Of a DNA stretch of 64,000 nt, positions 9,927 through 21,157 are shown in pieces. Origin of the DNA: Apiosordaria backusii (Eukaryota > Ascomycota > Sordariomycetes > Sordariales > Lasiosphaeriaceae); NCBI GenBank assembly GCA_030549205.1, contig JAUKTV010000017.1, forward strand, positions 186,001 through 250,000. Reading direction: 5' to 3'. Position 1 is the first letter of the stretch, and each line of letters starts with the position of its first letter. The notes beneath the pieces are model-generated. The model searched no databases. It saw only the letters and a program-made list of their open reading frames with translations, and was not told the origin of the DNA. Both the position numbers and the translations under genes were made by a program.

Positions 9927-11273
9927 ATGGCAACCACAACAACCCCTCCGGTCGACGTCGACCCCTCTCCCCTCGGTGTCCCCCTCCGCTTCGAGTTCTC
10001 CGGCCGCACAGCACCCAACCGCTTCCTCAAAGCAGCCGCCACCGAAAAAGCAGCCACCTACCACCCAGACAACGCACCTGCCAGCGGTATCCCCAACGAC
10101 GAGCTCTTCCAGCTCTACCAAACCTGGTCCTCCGGCGGCTACGGCACAATCATAACCGGCAACATCCTCATCGACCCCGACCACCTCGAAGCCCCCGGTA
10201 ACATGATCATCCCCCCCTCCGCCCCCTTTTCCGGCCCTCGCTTCGAAAGCTTCCGCCGTCTCGGCTCCATCGGTAAACACCACGGCTCCCTCTTCCTAGG
10301 CCAACTCAACCACCCCGGCCGCCAATGCCTCTCCACCATCCAACCCAACCCCATCTCCGCCTCCTCCGTCCAGCTAACCTCCCCCCTATTCGGCGCCACC
10401 TTTGGCAAACCCCGCTCTGCCACCATCCCCGAGATATCATCCATCGTCTCAGCTTTCGTCCACGCAGCCGTTTACCTGGATAAAGCCGGCTGGGACGGCA
10501 TCCAACTCCACGCCGCACACGGGTACCTCCTAGCCCAATTCCTCTCCCCCACCACCAACCTCCGATCTGACCCCTACGGCGGCTCTATTGCCAACCGCGC
10601 AAGAATCATAACCGAGATCGCCTCCGGAATCCGCTCCCACTGCAAACCGGAATTCATCCTCTCTATCAAAATCAACAGCGTGGAGTTCCAAGCTGACGGG
10701 TTGACTGTTGCTGAAGCCTCCCAACTGTGCGAGCTGCTTGAGCAAGAAGCCCAATTCGACTTTGTTGAGTTAAGTGGGGGGACATACGAGGAAATGGGGC
10801 TTATGCACCGCCGGGAGTCGACAAAAAGTCGGGAGGCGTTTTTTCTGGATTTTGCAGAGATGATCGCGCCACGGTTGAGTAAGACCAAAGTTTTGTGACG
10901 GGGGGTTTCAGGACGGCAAAGGGGATGGTGGATGCTGTTGTGGGGAGTGGGGTGGATGGGGTTGGTTTGGTGAGGGGGGCTTGTAATGACCCGGGTTTGG
11001 CGGGGGGGATATTGACGGGAGGGAAAAAGGGTGCGAAGGTGGTGGGTGGGGGGATTTATTTTGATGATTTTGTCATGACGGCTACGTTGGCGGCGTTGCA
11101 GATGAGGTTGATGGGGAATGGGTTGGGGGTGTTGGATGTGGAGGATGAGGGGGAGGTGGGGGAGTTTGTGAGGGCGGTGGAGGAGAATAGGGATTCGCTT
11201 GGGGAGAGGGGGGGTTGTATGAGAGGATGGATTTGAGGTTTTTGAGGGCGAAGGGGGGGCGGAAGGCGCTGTG
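9927..11273 (+). pseudogene. Old Yellow Enzyme-like NADH:flavin oxidoreductase, frame broken
   Basis: The first 323 codons from ATG 9927 encode an FMN-dependent TIM barrel: an N-terminal RFEFSGRTAPNRFLKAA strand, GNILIDPDHLEAPGN, LGQLNHPGRQC, WDGIQLHAAHGYLLAQFLSP (flavin- and substrate-binding block) and DPYGGSIANRARI. The frame then hits TGA at 10896, where the family continues with a V-TGGFRT phosphate-binding strand; that strand is present one frame away from 10898 onward. One base appears missing in the run GTTTTGTGACG. A second shift in a run of seven G near 11210 would restore a longer C-terminus ending at 11273. Either the gene is dead or the assembly has homopolymer errors. Expected role: NAD(P)H-dependent reduction of enones. 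The sense strand is C-rich early and G-rich late. Confidence 0.8.
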
Positions 11274-11881
11274 AGAAGTTGGTTGATTTTTGTGTTACGG
11301 GAGTTCTGGGCGGGGTGGTCAGTGTGGCTTGGTGTCTGAAGTACAATTGACTTTGTCATTTTTGGAGCCGCAAATAGTGTAGGTAAACCATGATTTGATG
11401 GTAATTGTAGAGTAAGGCAGCAATCAACTCTAACGCAAGATGATCAGATAGCTATTGCTGTGGCGCATTTGTCCACCGGAAGACTCGCCATGCTTTTAGC
11501 ATGTTGGTGCTGTTTCTTTTCAATTCCCATAATATCCTTCGAGACATCCCGCAAGCTTATCCGAAGTGTCCGGATCTCAACATCCCATTCTTATATGTGC
11601 CTGTTCAAGTTGTCGGATTCTTTGCTGGCTCCTTGCATGTGTCAGGTCGCGAATGATACTGTACAACTTTGGGACCGTGGCATTCCAAGTTACTACCAAA
11701 CATAATCATCTACCTGTAAATCAAAAGCGGCGGCTTGTCAGACACCAGTTACCTAGTAAAAGGTTTATCCGCATTAATGTTTCTACCATACACTTTCAAA
11801 TCGATCTCTTTGCCTAGTAGTTCCCCACCGAGTTCTCCTTCTTGAGTCTCCGCCGTCATCAAAGTCTTGATGGTTCGAGTT
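11274..11881. other. intergenic, no gene seen
   Basis: About 600 bases between the 3' ends of two convergent genes. No RNA gene, repeat or credible ORF was found. Confidence 0.55.
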
Positions 11882-13465
11882 TTAGTCGTCCGAATCTTGG
11901 CCATCATGGTTATCCGAATCGTAGTCGTCACAAACTTGGCCGTCAGGAACTTGGTCGTCTGAATCTTGGTCGTCTGAATCTTGGTCGTCTGAATCATCCT
12001 CCCTCCAAATGTCCCCCTCCCGCTCATACTTCGCCCACCCTGTCTCCAACCCCTTCCTCCCCCACCCCCCCAACTGCGGCAGCACCTTGATGGCCTCCAC
12101 CCGCTTTCTATCCCACATCGCAAACCCACCCACCCTAAACACAGCCACGATGTACTCAAACGGCCAGAATCTCTCCGCCACATCCTTGTACGCATCGTCC
12201 ACATCCGGGTTTCGGTTAACCTGCCACTCCGGCTCACGGAACCGCCGCCCAACCGGATTATCGAACCAGCCATCGACCGCGTCAACCCATCCGAAAGGAG
12301 GTAGCTCCACCGCGTCTCCGAGGAAAGCGCATTTGTATCCTTCATGACGCTGGGTATCAAAGCAAAATAGGCGACGCCGTGCTTGCCACTGAGGGGTAAA
12401 AAACGGGATGGAATACTTGTGAATGGTCTTGAGGTACGGATGGATTGTGTCGAAAGGGGCGGTATTCGTACACTGCGGCATTGTTGACATCTTGTCGATG
12501 GCGTCTTTGGCGATGAGGGGGTGGTTTCGCATGTATTTGATCAATACCGGGGCCTGGGAAACCATCCCAGCCAAGTGACCCTCAGGGATCGCGTAGGTGC
12601 GGTTCGCGGCGGCGGTGCACAGCGCTGAGGAAAGCCGGGTGATGAACAAGTTTGCTTGGTCGATCTGCTCCATTTCCCAGTCGGAGAACGCGGCCAAAAG
12701 GCCTGGGGGTGTTGGATTAAAGCAGTCGGGGATCACTGTGTTGCCGATGGCGAGGAGCTCGTAGTCATCAATGACCATGCACTGATCTCCCAGATACTCG
12801 GGGCGTTTCTCCGGGGCCCAAACGTTGGAAAGGATCTGGCGCCGATAAAAGGCCCGAAGAACACGCTGCCGTTCTGTGCGAGTAGGCTCCGCGCAGGCTG
12901 CGGGCGCCGCTTTGGGGTGACTAAACGAACGCAGCCTGGTCTTGACGTAGAGGTCTGCGAGAAACTCCAAGCTGCGAAGATCTTTGCAGAGGACCTGGGG
13001 CTCGACAGTGGGCCAGTTGAAGTCGGATGTGGACATGCCCAAACGCCACAAGGGATCATCGCCGGAGCTGTGATTATTGACAAGACCCCGGAGGGTCAGG
13101 TATTCGGTTGTCACTTGGGCGATGTAGTCGGAAGACTTGGCTCTGTAATCGCCTTCATACAAAGAATCGTCGTGCTCGTACGCGGGAGCCCTGCCGTGAT
13201 AGTGCCAAGCCAGGAACAACGCATCTCTGATGACGGCCGCGCCTAGGGCATTCCGCAGGAGAACTTGCAAAAAGTGCCGCTTTCCGGCTTGGAAGTTGCC
13301 ATAACCTTTGCGGCAGGTCTTGACAAAGTTCACCATGTCGTGTACGGAGCTGATTTCCTCGAGAATCATGCAGAGGATCTCGTTGGGAAAAGACTGGAGC
13401 GAACGCCTGGTTACCGCGGGTTGTCGGTATAGCACCATGGCGGTCTGGGGGTTTGTGGTGCACAT
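11882..13465 (-). CDS. large F-box-like protein, paralog A
   Basis: The start at 13465 gives 527 residues; the open frame runs on upstream to 13909, but that part is the tail of a decayed paralog and not a credible N-terminus. SFPNEILCMILEEISSVHDM near residue 25 is an F-box-like helix pair, followed by FVKTCRKGYGNF. Landmarks shared with paralog B (18671..20488) are RVLRAFYRRQ-L-N-WAP near 210, PPFGWVDAVDGW near 395 and GFAMWDR-RVEAIK-LPQL near 455. The tail is almost pure Asp/Ser/Gln, encoded partly by a 15-bp tandem repeat. F-box proteins usually link a target to an SCF ubiquitin ligase; target unknown. No intron is needed. Confidence 0.8.
   Translation of the reverse strand: MCTTNPQTAMVLYRQPAVTRRSLQSFPNEILCMILEEISSVHDMVNFVKTCRKGYGNFQAGKRHFLQVLLRNALGAAVIRDALFLAWHYHGRAPAYEHDDSLYEGDYRAKSSDYIAQVTTEYLTLRGLVNNHSSGDDPLWRLGMSTSDFNWPTVEPQVLCKDLRSLEFLADLYVKTRLRSFSHPKAAPAACAEPTRTERQRVLRAFYRRQILSNVWAPEKRPEYLGDQCMVIDDYELLAIGNTVIPDCFNPTPPGLLAAFSDWEMEQIDQANLFITRLSSALCTAAANRTYAIPEGHLAGMVSQAPVLIKYMRNHPLIAKDAIDKMSTMPQCTNTAPFDTIHPYLKTIHKYSIPFFTPQWQARRRLFCFDTQRHEGYKCAFLGDAVELPPFGWVDAVDGWFDNPVGRRFREPEWQVNRNPDVDDAYKDVAERFWPFEYIVAVFRVGGFAMWDRKRVEAIKVLPQLGGWGRKGLETGWAKYEREGDIWREDDSDDQDSDDQDSDDQVPDGQVCDDYDSDNHDGQDSDD
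11951..11995. repeat. 15-bp in-frame tandem repeat in the F-box-like gene
   Basis: TTGGTCGTCTGAATC occurs three times perfectly and degenerates to either side. On the coding strand each unit adds five residues of the DDQDS kind to the acidic tail. Confidence 0.95.
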
Positions 13466-13729
13466 TATGCCGGCGCTTTTTTTTTGGTTCAGGCGGTGCT
13501 TCTGGTGGAAGTGGTCGAGCAATGGTGATGGTGGTGGGTGGGTGGACGGGTGGGAGGAAGGAAGAGAATTGCAGCGTGAAACCAAGTTTGGGACAAACAC
13601 TAAGAAGGCATAACCGGCTTCACTCCTGATGAAAATTTCACTTTGCTTACCAGGTACCTTAGTTTGCTCTTCTACTCTTCGCGCTGCTGAAATTTCCACT
13701 TTCCTTAGTTTGCTCCCCTGCTGCTCGCG

Positions 13730-13970
13730 CTGCTCGAGTTGTTTGTCACGCCTCGTGTTGTACCGGTGGCGGGTCAGAAATAGAGCGTCCTTAGTGACGG
13801 CCTCCCCCAATGTGTTTCGGATAACACGGAGCATAATGTGACGCTTTCGAGCTTGGGAATTGTTGTACAGGGCCCGACAGATGATGGTGAAGTTATTCAA
13901 GTCGCACATTTCTTCTTCAATAACAGAGACTGGCTGAGCTTGTGGTCTGAGGGTTCCAGCGAGGCCTGCG
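13730..13970 (-). pseudogene. relic of a third F-box-like paralog
   Basis: The reverse strand encodes about 75 residues matching the start of paralogs A and B: an IEEEMCDLNNFTIICRALYN segment (F-box-like helix), then ARKRHIMLRVIRNTLGEAV and KDALFLTRHRYN, which align with AGKRHFLQVLLRNALGAAV and RDALFLAWHYHG in paralog A. The rest of the gene is missing. The reading frame runs by chance through the intergenic DNA into paralog A and would be fused to it by a naive gene caller. Confidence 0.8.
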
Positions 13971-14589
13971 AGAAGGGGAGGCCGGTATGGTTCATGATGA
14001 TGCTGGTGGAATATGTTTGTTTACCTATAGACCTGCAATTGTGTAGTCAGTTTGCCTCGCGACTTTCTGCAAAATCCACTGGTGCTATTTATTGTTCGGT
14101 GGGAACAACAGGTCCTGTTGTTTATTTTCCTTCCTGCCCCTTTCGGCTCACGCTGCTCCTACGATCCACATCTCTGTGCTCACGGTGCTGAACCCACGAC
14201 TCACGTCAGGCCCCTCATGCTGCTAACCCTACGGCTACATTAGCCTTACCGTCTTCTAATCCTCGTGCTAGGACCACCTTTTCAAGCCGATGACATTGCC
14301 CTATGGCGACTCCTGACCCTTTCGGAACTTGCGTGCCGTTAGTAAAGGTGATGAAGGTTCTCTGCGTAACTCAGTATATCTACCTACGATGTCGCCTGCT
14401 GGGCACAGCCGTCTGGCACTGTCAGGGTGGTGTGAGGGGGTTCAAAGCCTGCCCCACTTTCCAGCCCAGGGCAACCAAACAGAAAAAATGCTAGATAGCG
14501 GCGAGCCCAACGGAACAAACGCATTCCTCCCAACGCCAACTTCCCCGAGATAGGGCATTCAGCGCCAGGAAAGCAGTGAAACAATCAAA
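13971..14589. other. intergenic, no gene seen
   Basis: About 620 bases between the F-box relic and the TPR-DUF4470 gene. Short frames show no motif; it should hold the promoter of the downstream plus-strand gene. Confidence 0.5.
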
Positions 14590-17563
14590 ATGACGGCTCC
14601 AGATGCGGCAATTGCTGAAATCATCAGAAAGCAGGGCAACGAGCTGTACAAGCTCGGAAAGCTCGCAGAAGGTAGGTGGTGTGTTTCACCTCCAACTGTC
14701 CGAGTTTTCACCGCTGATTGACTGAAAACTTGTACCGGTAGCTGGGCGCGAATATGAGAAGGCGGCGGCCCTCGCACCTAACGACCCAACGCCGCTGTCT
14801 AACCTTTCTAGCGTCAAGTTCGAGCTGGGAGAGTACTCTTCCGCCGTCGAATACATCCTCAAGTCTCTTCAGCTCACGCAGGATAACTCGGACGCGGCAG
14901 CTAGGAAGAAAAGGACCCTCCATGAACGCTTGGCAAAGTGCTACATACACGGTAGACGATTTGAGCAGGCCCGGAAGATTTCCGAGGAGATCGGGGATGG
15001 TGCTTCCGCCGACGGTATCCTCGGTGGGCTGGAAGCCCTCAGCGCCTGGACAGCCGCAGCAAGTGAGGAGGATGCACCAGCGCATCGGATGTTGATGCTT
15101 GATCGCCTCCCTCGACTGATGACCAATCTGGAGAATATGACCGAGTACTATGCGATCGGGCACGACATGGCAGAAAATCTCTTCGACGATCGCCTGCAAA
15201 AGTCCTGTTCGTCTCAGGACTCGGTGGCGCTGATGTTGTGCGGTAGCGGCGACGCACGTCATGTCTTAAACACCCTTTTCATGATGGGCATCCGGGAGAT
15301 GTCGCGGAAGAAGCGACTCTGCAAGGACCTACACATCACGCTCGTGGACATCAATGCGGCCGCCATTGCCCGGACTCTCATCCTTCTAGACATGATAGTT
15401 GTTTACTCGGTCCTAAGGGTCAACAACACCCTGGAAATTGAGGACGCACCCACTGTCATGGCATATCTGTATGTTGCACAGGTTGTGCCAGCAATCGTCA
15501 ACCAGAAGCTTCAAACGCACATTGAAGCCCTCCTTCATGGCCTTGAAAATGAGGATGAGCCTCTATATGACTGGCTTTATCTCCCACCAGCAACCCGCAA
15601 GGCGGTTGCGCAGGTTCTCCGCCGATGGCAGAATCCCCCCCAAGACTGTTGTTACAGCCCGCGTCTTATTAGACGCACCGTTTTAGCGAGGATTAAGAGT
15701 GAGAGGGTCAGGATGTCGCCAATGTACGGCCACGACCACCGTATGAAGGCAGAGCCAGGCTTCGAGCTCGACCGTAAGAGTTTCGATGACCTAGGCGTGG
15801 TCCTTCCGTCCAAAGGCTTCGCCGAGAGACGAGATGAGCCGCTTGTCGCCATGATGGAGGAGTACAGAAAAGGATCCAAAGCTGCCAAACAAAAGCTTGC
15901 AGCTCACATCGACGAAAACTGGGTCACCAATCTGACCCTCATCGACTTCGACTACTCGGAAGCCTGCAACAACGCCAACGATCCGCTATACCCCATGGTC
16001 GGCGACGAGGCCAAGGTGCCGTCGATCGAGAGTGATCCCACCGAGCTTGCCATGATGTTTCCAGAGATCTCCAGGGGCCAAGGGGTGCTTAATAATGTCG
16101 GAAACTTCTTCGCCACCACAGCGCTGATCCTCGTCCGATTTGGGGGAGAGAACCGGCTTATGATCGAAGCCATGGTGGGAGAGATGACTGACATTATGGA
16201 GCGCCTTCGCTGGGACTGTCTCGAGAGCCGGTCCCCTTCGCCGGATGCCAAAATCGATCCAGCCAAATTCCCCCGCAAGTATGACCGAATCCACATGAGC
16301 AATATTCCGTAAGTTCTCGCCGTCTGGTGCAAAGTTTGACTTACAGAGTTTTCTAACGCCAGAAGTGATTACATCGGCGGACTTTTCCCCGTCGCTCTTT
16401 ACGCGCGGCCGCTGCTCCGTGAAAACGGCGAGTCCAATCTGAGGTTCACCGTCCTCCTGAACCCACCCGAGTTCAGATCTCACCAGGACTTCCAGTCCGA
16501 GTACTTGGTGTTGCATGACGACAACCGCATCAAGGACCACTTCGCAATGGCTCGGATAACCGGGTACACGAAGGATGAAGTTGACGACGACCCTAAAGGC
16601 AAGTCGGCCATGCTGCAAGCCATGCGCATGAACGCAGGCTATTCCCACTTGGACTCCATAGACTTCATCACTGAAGGCTACATCGTCTGGGGGCGATGTC
16701 CCACCAAAAGACTTTCAAGAGGAAAAGATCTCCTATCGCGCTCGGCACTGGAGAAGTCCCTCCAAGGTTTCTTCCTCAAGATCTGCGTGCCCTTCACACG
16801 CCCGACAGTCACCATGAGCCCCGTGTACTCGCCGCTCAACCTGACCGCCTTCCTCCGCCTCATCGCCCACCTCGCCGACATTGGCTACCCAGCCCACTGG
16901 CTCTCTGGAATCCTTGCGGACCTGTGCAGCGGCGCCATCAAGACAACCGCGCGCGCCCCACGGGCGGTCATCACCACGCCTGAGCACGTCAATGCCGTCT
17001 CCCCACAGCTTGCCATGTCAACCGCCCCCTGGGCAGCAGAGCTCTCCACCCTCCTCAGCATCTGGAGTCCGCTGCTGCCATTCGGCCTCACAACCCCGCG
17101 CGGGCATCTCCTCGCCCCCACCGACATCGCCGAGTATTCCGTGTCGTTTCCGCACTTCAAGGACAACTCGCAGCTGCAGCTGCCACACTTCATACTTGTA
17201 TTCTGGAAGTCGCCGGAGGAGGGAGGGGCCGCCGCGCCGCCCCCGGACAACCTGCTGCACTCGATTCTACGAGAGGACGAGATGAGCGACGAACTGGCAG
17301 AGCTGGAGCTCACAGGTCTCAGCGAGAACGAGATGAAGAGGGATATCATTCGTGTTTTTACCACATTGAACTACGACTGCAAGACGAAGACGGTGGCGTT
17401 TTGGTCTGGAGTCGACGCGATGCAGAAACTTCAGGAGAAGGAGCAATGGGAGGCCTTTATCTGGAGGGTAGACCGGCGGACGCGAGTCACGGAGGGTGTG
17501 AAAGTCAGCGAGGGGAGTGTGACGATGAGGAGACGTTGGGGTGGGCAAGCAGTTGTTGGTTGA
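14590..17563 (+). CDS. TPR protein with DUF4470 domain
   Basis: Three exons, 14590..14671, 14742..16308 and 16363..17563, give 949 residues. Intron 1 is GTAGGT..GGTAG and intron 2 is GTAAGT..GCCAG with CTAAC just upstream of the acceptor; both phases match. Residues about 8-90 form tetratricopeptide-type helices (QGNELYKLGKLAEAGREYEK, then LSNLSSVKFELGEYSSAVEY). Residues about 185-260 carry ALMLCGSGDARHVLNTL, the glycine-rich signature I associate with DUF4470, which in fungi commonly accompanies TPR and MYND modules. I see no MYND Cys/His cluster here, so this copy may lack it. Function is unknown; a scaffold or methyltransferase-like Rossmann role is only inferred from the GSGD loop. Confidence 0.85.
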
Positions 17564-18670
17564 TAACTTTTTTTTTGGGAATGAATTGAGTGGGTGGATA
17601 TGAAGGTCTATAGATCTATGTTTTGGCTAGCCCCCTAAGTCCAAACCGTGGTGCAGGTGCGGAGCTACACACGACCCAAGGCATACTACGGTATGCCCGA
17701 TTACGTAGAAAGTCACAAGAAAGACTAAAGAAGACAATAAGATTGACACAGAGGAAGAATTGTATAAGTTTGTCGCAGGAAAAGAGGCCAGGACGTGGGC
17801 CTGGTAACCAGTGTAACACAAACCCAACAGAGGAGTAAAACAGGGAAATTGTAAAGGGATAACAGGCAGGTAGTGGAGGAAACAGACACCTTAAACAGCG
17901 GGGGAGCCAGGTTATGCAAAGTAGCGCGGTGAAGGGGTACAGCACCTCCCCCCGCCACCAGCGAGGCGCACAGGCTCTATAAACCAAATTGAATTAAATT
18001 GAATTGTATAAAGTGCAGAGTTTTACATATTTATATACTCAAAACCAAATGGGTAGCCCAAATTCTGGCAAGCTGGAAAGTTAAGTCCCAGAATTGGGAC
18101 CGCGGGCATATACTGGTACATGGTGTGGGATAGTACATGACATCCTAGTTCAATCTGTAGCATAGTAAATAGTATCCTGGCTCCAAAACTGGGACGGTAT
18201 TTAATGTACCAGTACATAATATGACATGGTACATAGCCGCACCCTATATAGTATGGTTAGCATAAACCGAGGAACGTACCGGAATCTCCAAATAGCAACT
18301 TTAGTCGAGGGACCAAAATTAGGCCACACGGCTGTGTAGGCTACCTAGGCTCACCCATCGCTGACCCTAGCTCATGAGCTGCTCAGGGTCACGCACGAAC
18401 ATGGAAATTGCTGAGGGCAACTTTGGTGTAAAACATGGGTCTGTTGAAGCTTGGTGCGTTCACCACTGTGCGACCCACAGATCACTGGAAAAGGCAAAAT
18501 TACTCCTCGAGGAAGATCGTACAATGATTATTTGAGCCCTAGCAGAGAGGCACGTACAGGGGATGCTCTCTCACCAACTGATAACAGATTGCCACTACAT
18601 ACAGCCGTTCTTCAGCCATTGATTGTGTCCCGACCAACATCCGTGCCTTCTTGTCGTCACCCTCCAAGTC
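17564..18670. other. AT-rich intergenic stretch
   Basis: About 1.1 kb between convergent genes. It is rich in AATTGAATT-like and TACATATTTATATAC-like words and has small palindromes, such as GTCCCA-GAAT-TGGGAC near 18090 and a CTGGTACATGG/CCAGTACAT pair. No ORF with a recognisable product; it may be an old mutated repeat. Confidence 0.45.
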
Positions 18671-20488
18671 CTACCAATCACTTGTGTCATCCTCCTCGTT
18701 ATCTGAAGGTTTCCAATCGCTACCTGAGGCTTCTCCTTGACTCTCTGGTTCTTTCTCCTCATCTTGCAGCTCTTCCTCCTCAGCTTGTAGCCTTTCCTCT
18801 TCCTGCATCATTTCCCACTCCGCATCCTCATCAATGTGGGGTGGCAAGTCGTCGTCACTGTCGAAATCAAACTCACTATTGTAGTCCATAGGATCAGTGT
18901 CGGAATCAGCGTCAGAATCCATCACAACCTGAGCCCACCCGGTCTTCAACAGGCCTCGAAACACCAGCTGGGGCAGTTCCTTGATAGCTTCAACACGGTT
19001 TCGATCCCACATCGCTAACCCAGCGACCCTAAAGACACCAAGTGCGTAGGTGTCTTGCCCGGGATCGTAAACATCGGCTATATCCTTGTATCCGTCATCC
19101 ACCTCATCTATCTTCCCCACGAAAGCCCTTCCGATCCCGTTCCGGTACCACCCATCAACGGCGTCGACCCACCCGAATGGGGGTGAGTCTACCGCGTCCT
19201 TTGTAAACCTGCACCAGAACCCCTCGTCCATGTAGTCGTCTGGGCAAACTTCTCGTCGCAAGCTGTTCCATTCTGCTGTAAAAAAAGGCAAAGAAAACTT
19301 GTCGATAGCTTCTCCGTAGGGGTGATTTCTGCCATCCCCGTTATTACTTAGGCGGCAGTTTGTGTCGCATCTAGGAAACAAAGCAACTTTATCGATAGCG
19401 TGGTCGGCAATGCGTCTGTGGTCGTGTATATATTTAACGAGGCTTGTCGCTTTACACATCATGTCGCCGAGCAGATCTTCTGAGATGGGGTCCTTATGTG
19501 CATCGGCGGCAAGGCAGAGAGCCGCACACAGCCGTGACACAAAGACATTGATGTGGTCTATTTGCTGTTGTTCCCACTCTTCGAAGATAGCGAGCAGTCC
19601 AAGAGGTCGGTGATCTTCGGAATCGTCGTCATCCACAGTTGTTTTGTTAATCGCAATCATCTCCTCGTCGAACACCATGTAATCCCCTATAAGTTCCACC
19701 CTCTCTGTCGGCGCCCAGATGTTGCAGAGCTGTTGTCGACGATAGAATGCCCTCAGGACACGTAGTCTCTCGGCCGAAGAGGGTGGAGCGCAGGCTGTCT
19801 TTCTCAGCAATTTGAGACTCTTCGTCAGAGGATGGGCGGTCTGTCGGCCAACATTGCGGAATGAGCGTAGGCGGGTGTCGATATAGAGATTCGTCAGGAA
19901 CTCCATGGTCCAGAGTTCGGTACAGACTGCCATTACTTCATCATGCTTTCCTTGAACAAGCGAGGAGAAGGGAGTGGTCTTGTTGTCATACAAGAAGCGA
20001 AAGTGGTCGCTGGCCACGCTGCTCAAAACTTCCCACCATGCCGGGTCGCCGTCGAATTCGTAGATAAACTCTGAGTTGTAGCCGTGGCAGGAGAGGAAGA
20101 CGGCATCTGGGGCGGCCGGTCCGAGCGCGTTTTCCATCACGCATACCAAGCAGTGTTGTTTTCGGCTTCGGAAATTCTCGTAAACTGCGCGACAGGTGGT
20201 GATGAGACTAGCGAGATCGCGTACCGAGTCCACCTCGCAGATGACGGCGCTGATCAGCTCGTTGGGTAGCGACTCGGGCAGAAAGCATCGCCTTGGTTTC
20301 CAGTTGGGATAATTGCGCGGTGACTGGCGCCGTCGTTTTGAGACCTCCATGATCTCTTGCCTCCTGGATCGGTGCGGTGAACTCGGTTGATTTGGTAGAA
20401 TTTTGTTCTGGTTCGCGAGTTGTTGTGGGAGCAAAAGCTGGGCTGTCAATGGAAATTGGTGCCGGGCTTTGCTTGCTGGGCAGGACAC
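18671..20488 (-). CDS. large F-box-like protein, paralog B
   Basis: Single open frame of 605 codons. An internal ATG at 20350 (MEVSKRRRQS) is an alternative start, because the first 46 residues are low-complexity. Residues about 70-120 form the F-box-like start ESLPNELISAVICEVDSVRD followed by LITTCRAVYENFRSRKQ. It shares with paralog A the RVLRAFYRRQQLCNIWAP, PPFGWVDAVDGW and GLAMWDRNRVEAIKELPQL landmarks at similar spacing. The C-terminal 85 residues are extremely acidic (Asp/Glu/Ser), as in paralog A though with different sequence. The expected role is target binding for ubiquitin ligation, inferred only. The 3.3-kb TPR-DUF4470 gene separates the two paralogs, both of which face left. Confidence 0.82.
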   Translation of the reverse strand: MSCPASKARHQFPLTAQLLLPQQLANQNKILPNQPSSPHRSRRQEIMEVSKRRRQSPRNYPNWKPRRCFLPESLPNELISAVICEVDSVRDLASLITTCRAVYENFRSRKQHCLVCVMENALGPAAPDAVFLSCHGYNSEFIYEFDGDPAWWEVLSSVASDHFRFLYDNKTTPFSSLVQGKHDEVMAVCTELWTMEFLTNLYIDTRLRSFRNVGRQTAHPLTKSLKLLRKTACAPPSSAERLRVLRAFYRRQQLCNIWAPTERVELIGDYMVFDEEMIAINKTTVDDDDSEDHRPLGLLAIFEEWEQQQIDHINVFVSRLCAALCLAADAHKDPISEDLLGDMMCKATSLVKYIHDHRRIADHAIDKVALFPRCDTNCRLSNNGDGRNHPYGEAIDKFSLPFFTAEWNSLRREVCPDDYMDEGFWCRFTKDAVDSPPFGWVDAVDGWYRNGIGRAFVGKIDEVDDGYKDIADVYDPGQDTYALGVFRVAGLAMWDRNRVEAIKELPQLVFRGLLKTGWAQVVMDSDADSDTDPMDYNSEFDFDSDDDLPPHIDEDAEWEMMQEEERLQAEEEELQDEEKEPESQGEASGSDWKPSDNEEDDTSDW

Positions 20489-21157
20489 GGGCAGGACACC
20501 CTGCTCCTTCCCTCACTCGCTGTAAACTCTGGATGTTTGACGCATGGTGGAGACTACTCCGCTGTGGCCTGGTTTCTCCGCTTGTAGCCATCCTGCAATG
20601 GAAGGCACGCTTCGGGCCCTGCTGCTCCTGGGCTCTCGGTACTCTGGCAAGAATCCGTTTCAACCCGCTCAACTGCCAGGTGTCTGCTGGGGGTTACGGC
20701 CGTAATCTATGAGGGGCATGAAGCTGTTGCGTCAACAGCATAGGAACCACTGATAGGTAGAGGGTGTCCCGCTGAGGTCGGGTATGTTCAGAATGCAGCA
20801 TAGTTGATGGCCGCTATCACTGCAAGGTCGTAGCATGCCTGGTGTATCCGTCATCCCTTCAACACCACGGAGAGCCCTCAGCTATACCGAAGAAATACTG
20901 AACAGTTAGGCAGCCGTCTCTTGGTCAACATGTGCAAATGTATCACGCCCTGTGATCAGGATCTTTTTGTCGATATTCCAGCCACATCCTCTCTCAGTAC
21001 GACTCTCAACCAAGTCTCATAACCACAACGCTCCACAAAACGTGCAGACGATATCCATGGAACTCAAAGCCTCAAAAAGAATCACGCTTCCTACTTCAGG
21101 TTGAGCAAAATATACCTCAAAGACCGTATATTTGTAGGTCGGTGTAAAGCAAAAGAT
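20489..21157. other. intergenic, no gene seen
   Basis: About 670 bases between paralog B and tRNA-Leu. No credible coding frame or repeat. Confidence 0.5.

Noticed and set aside
10574..11359. 261-codon reverse-strand ORF opposite the OYE gene
   Set aside because: His/Pro/Thr-rich frame produced by the G-rich sense strand; no motif.
14303..14553. Small plus-strand ORFs before the TPR gene
   Set aside because: Short, motif-free, and located in the leader of the downstream gene.
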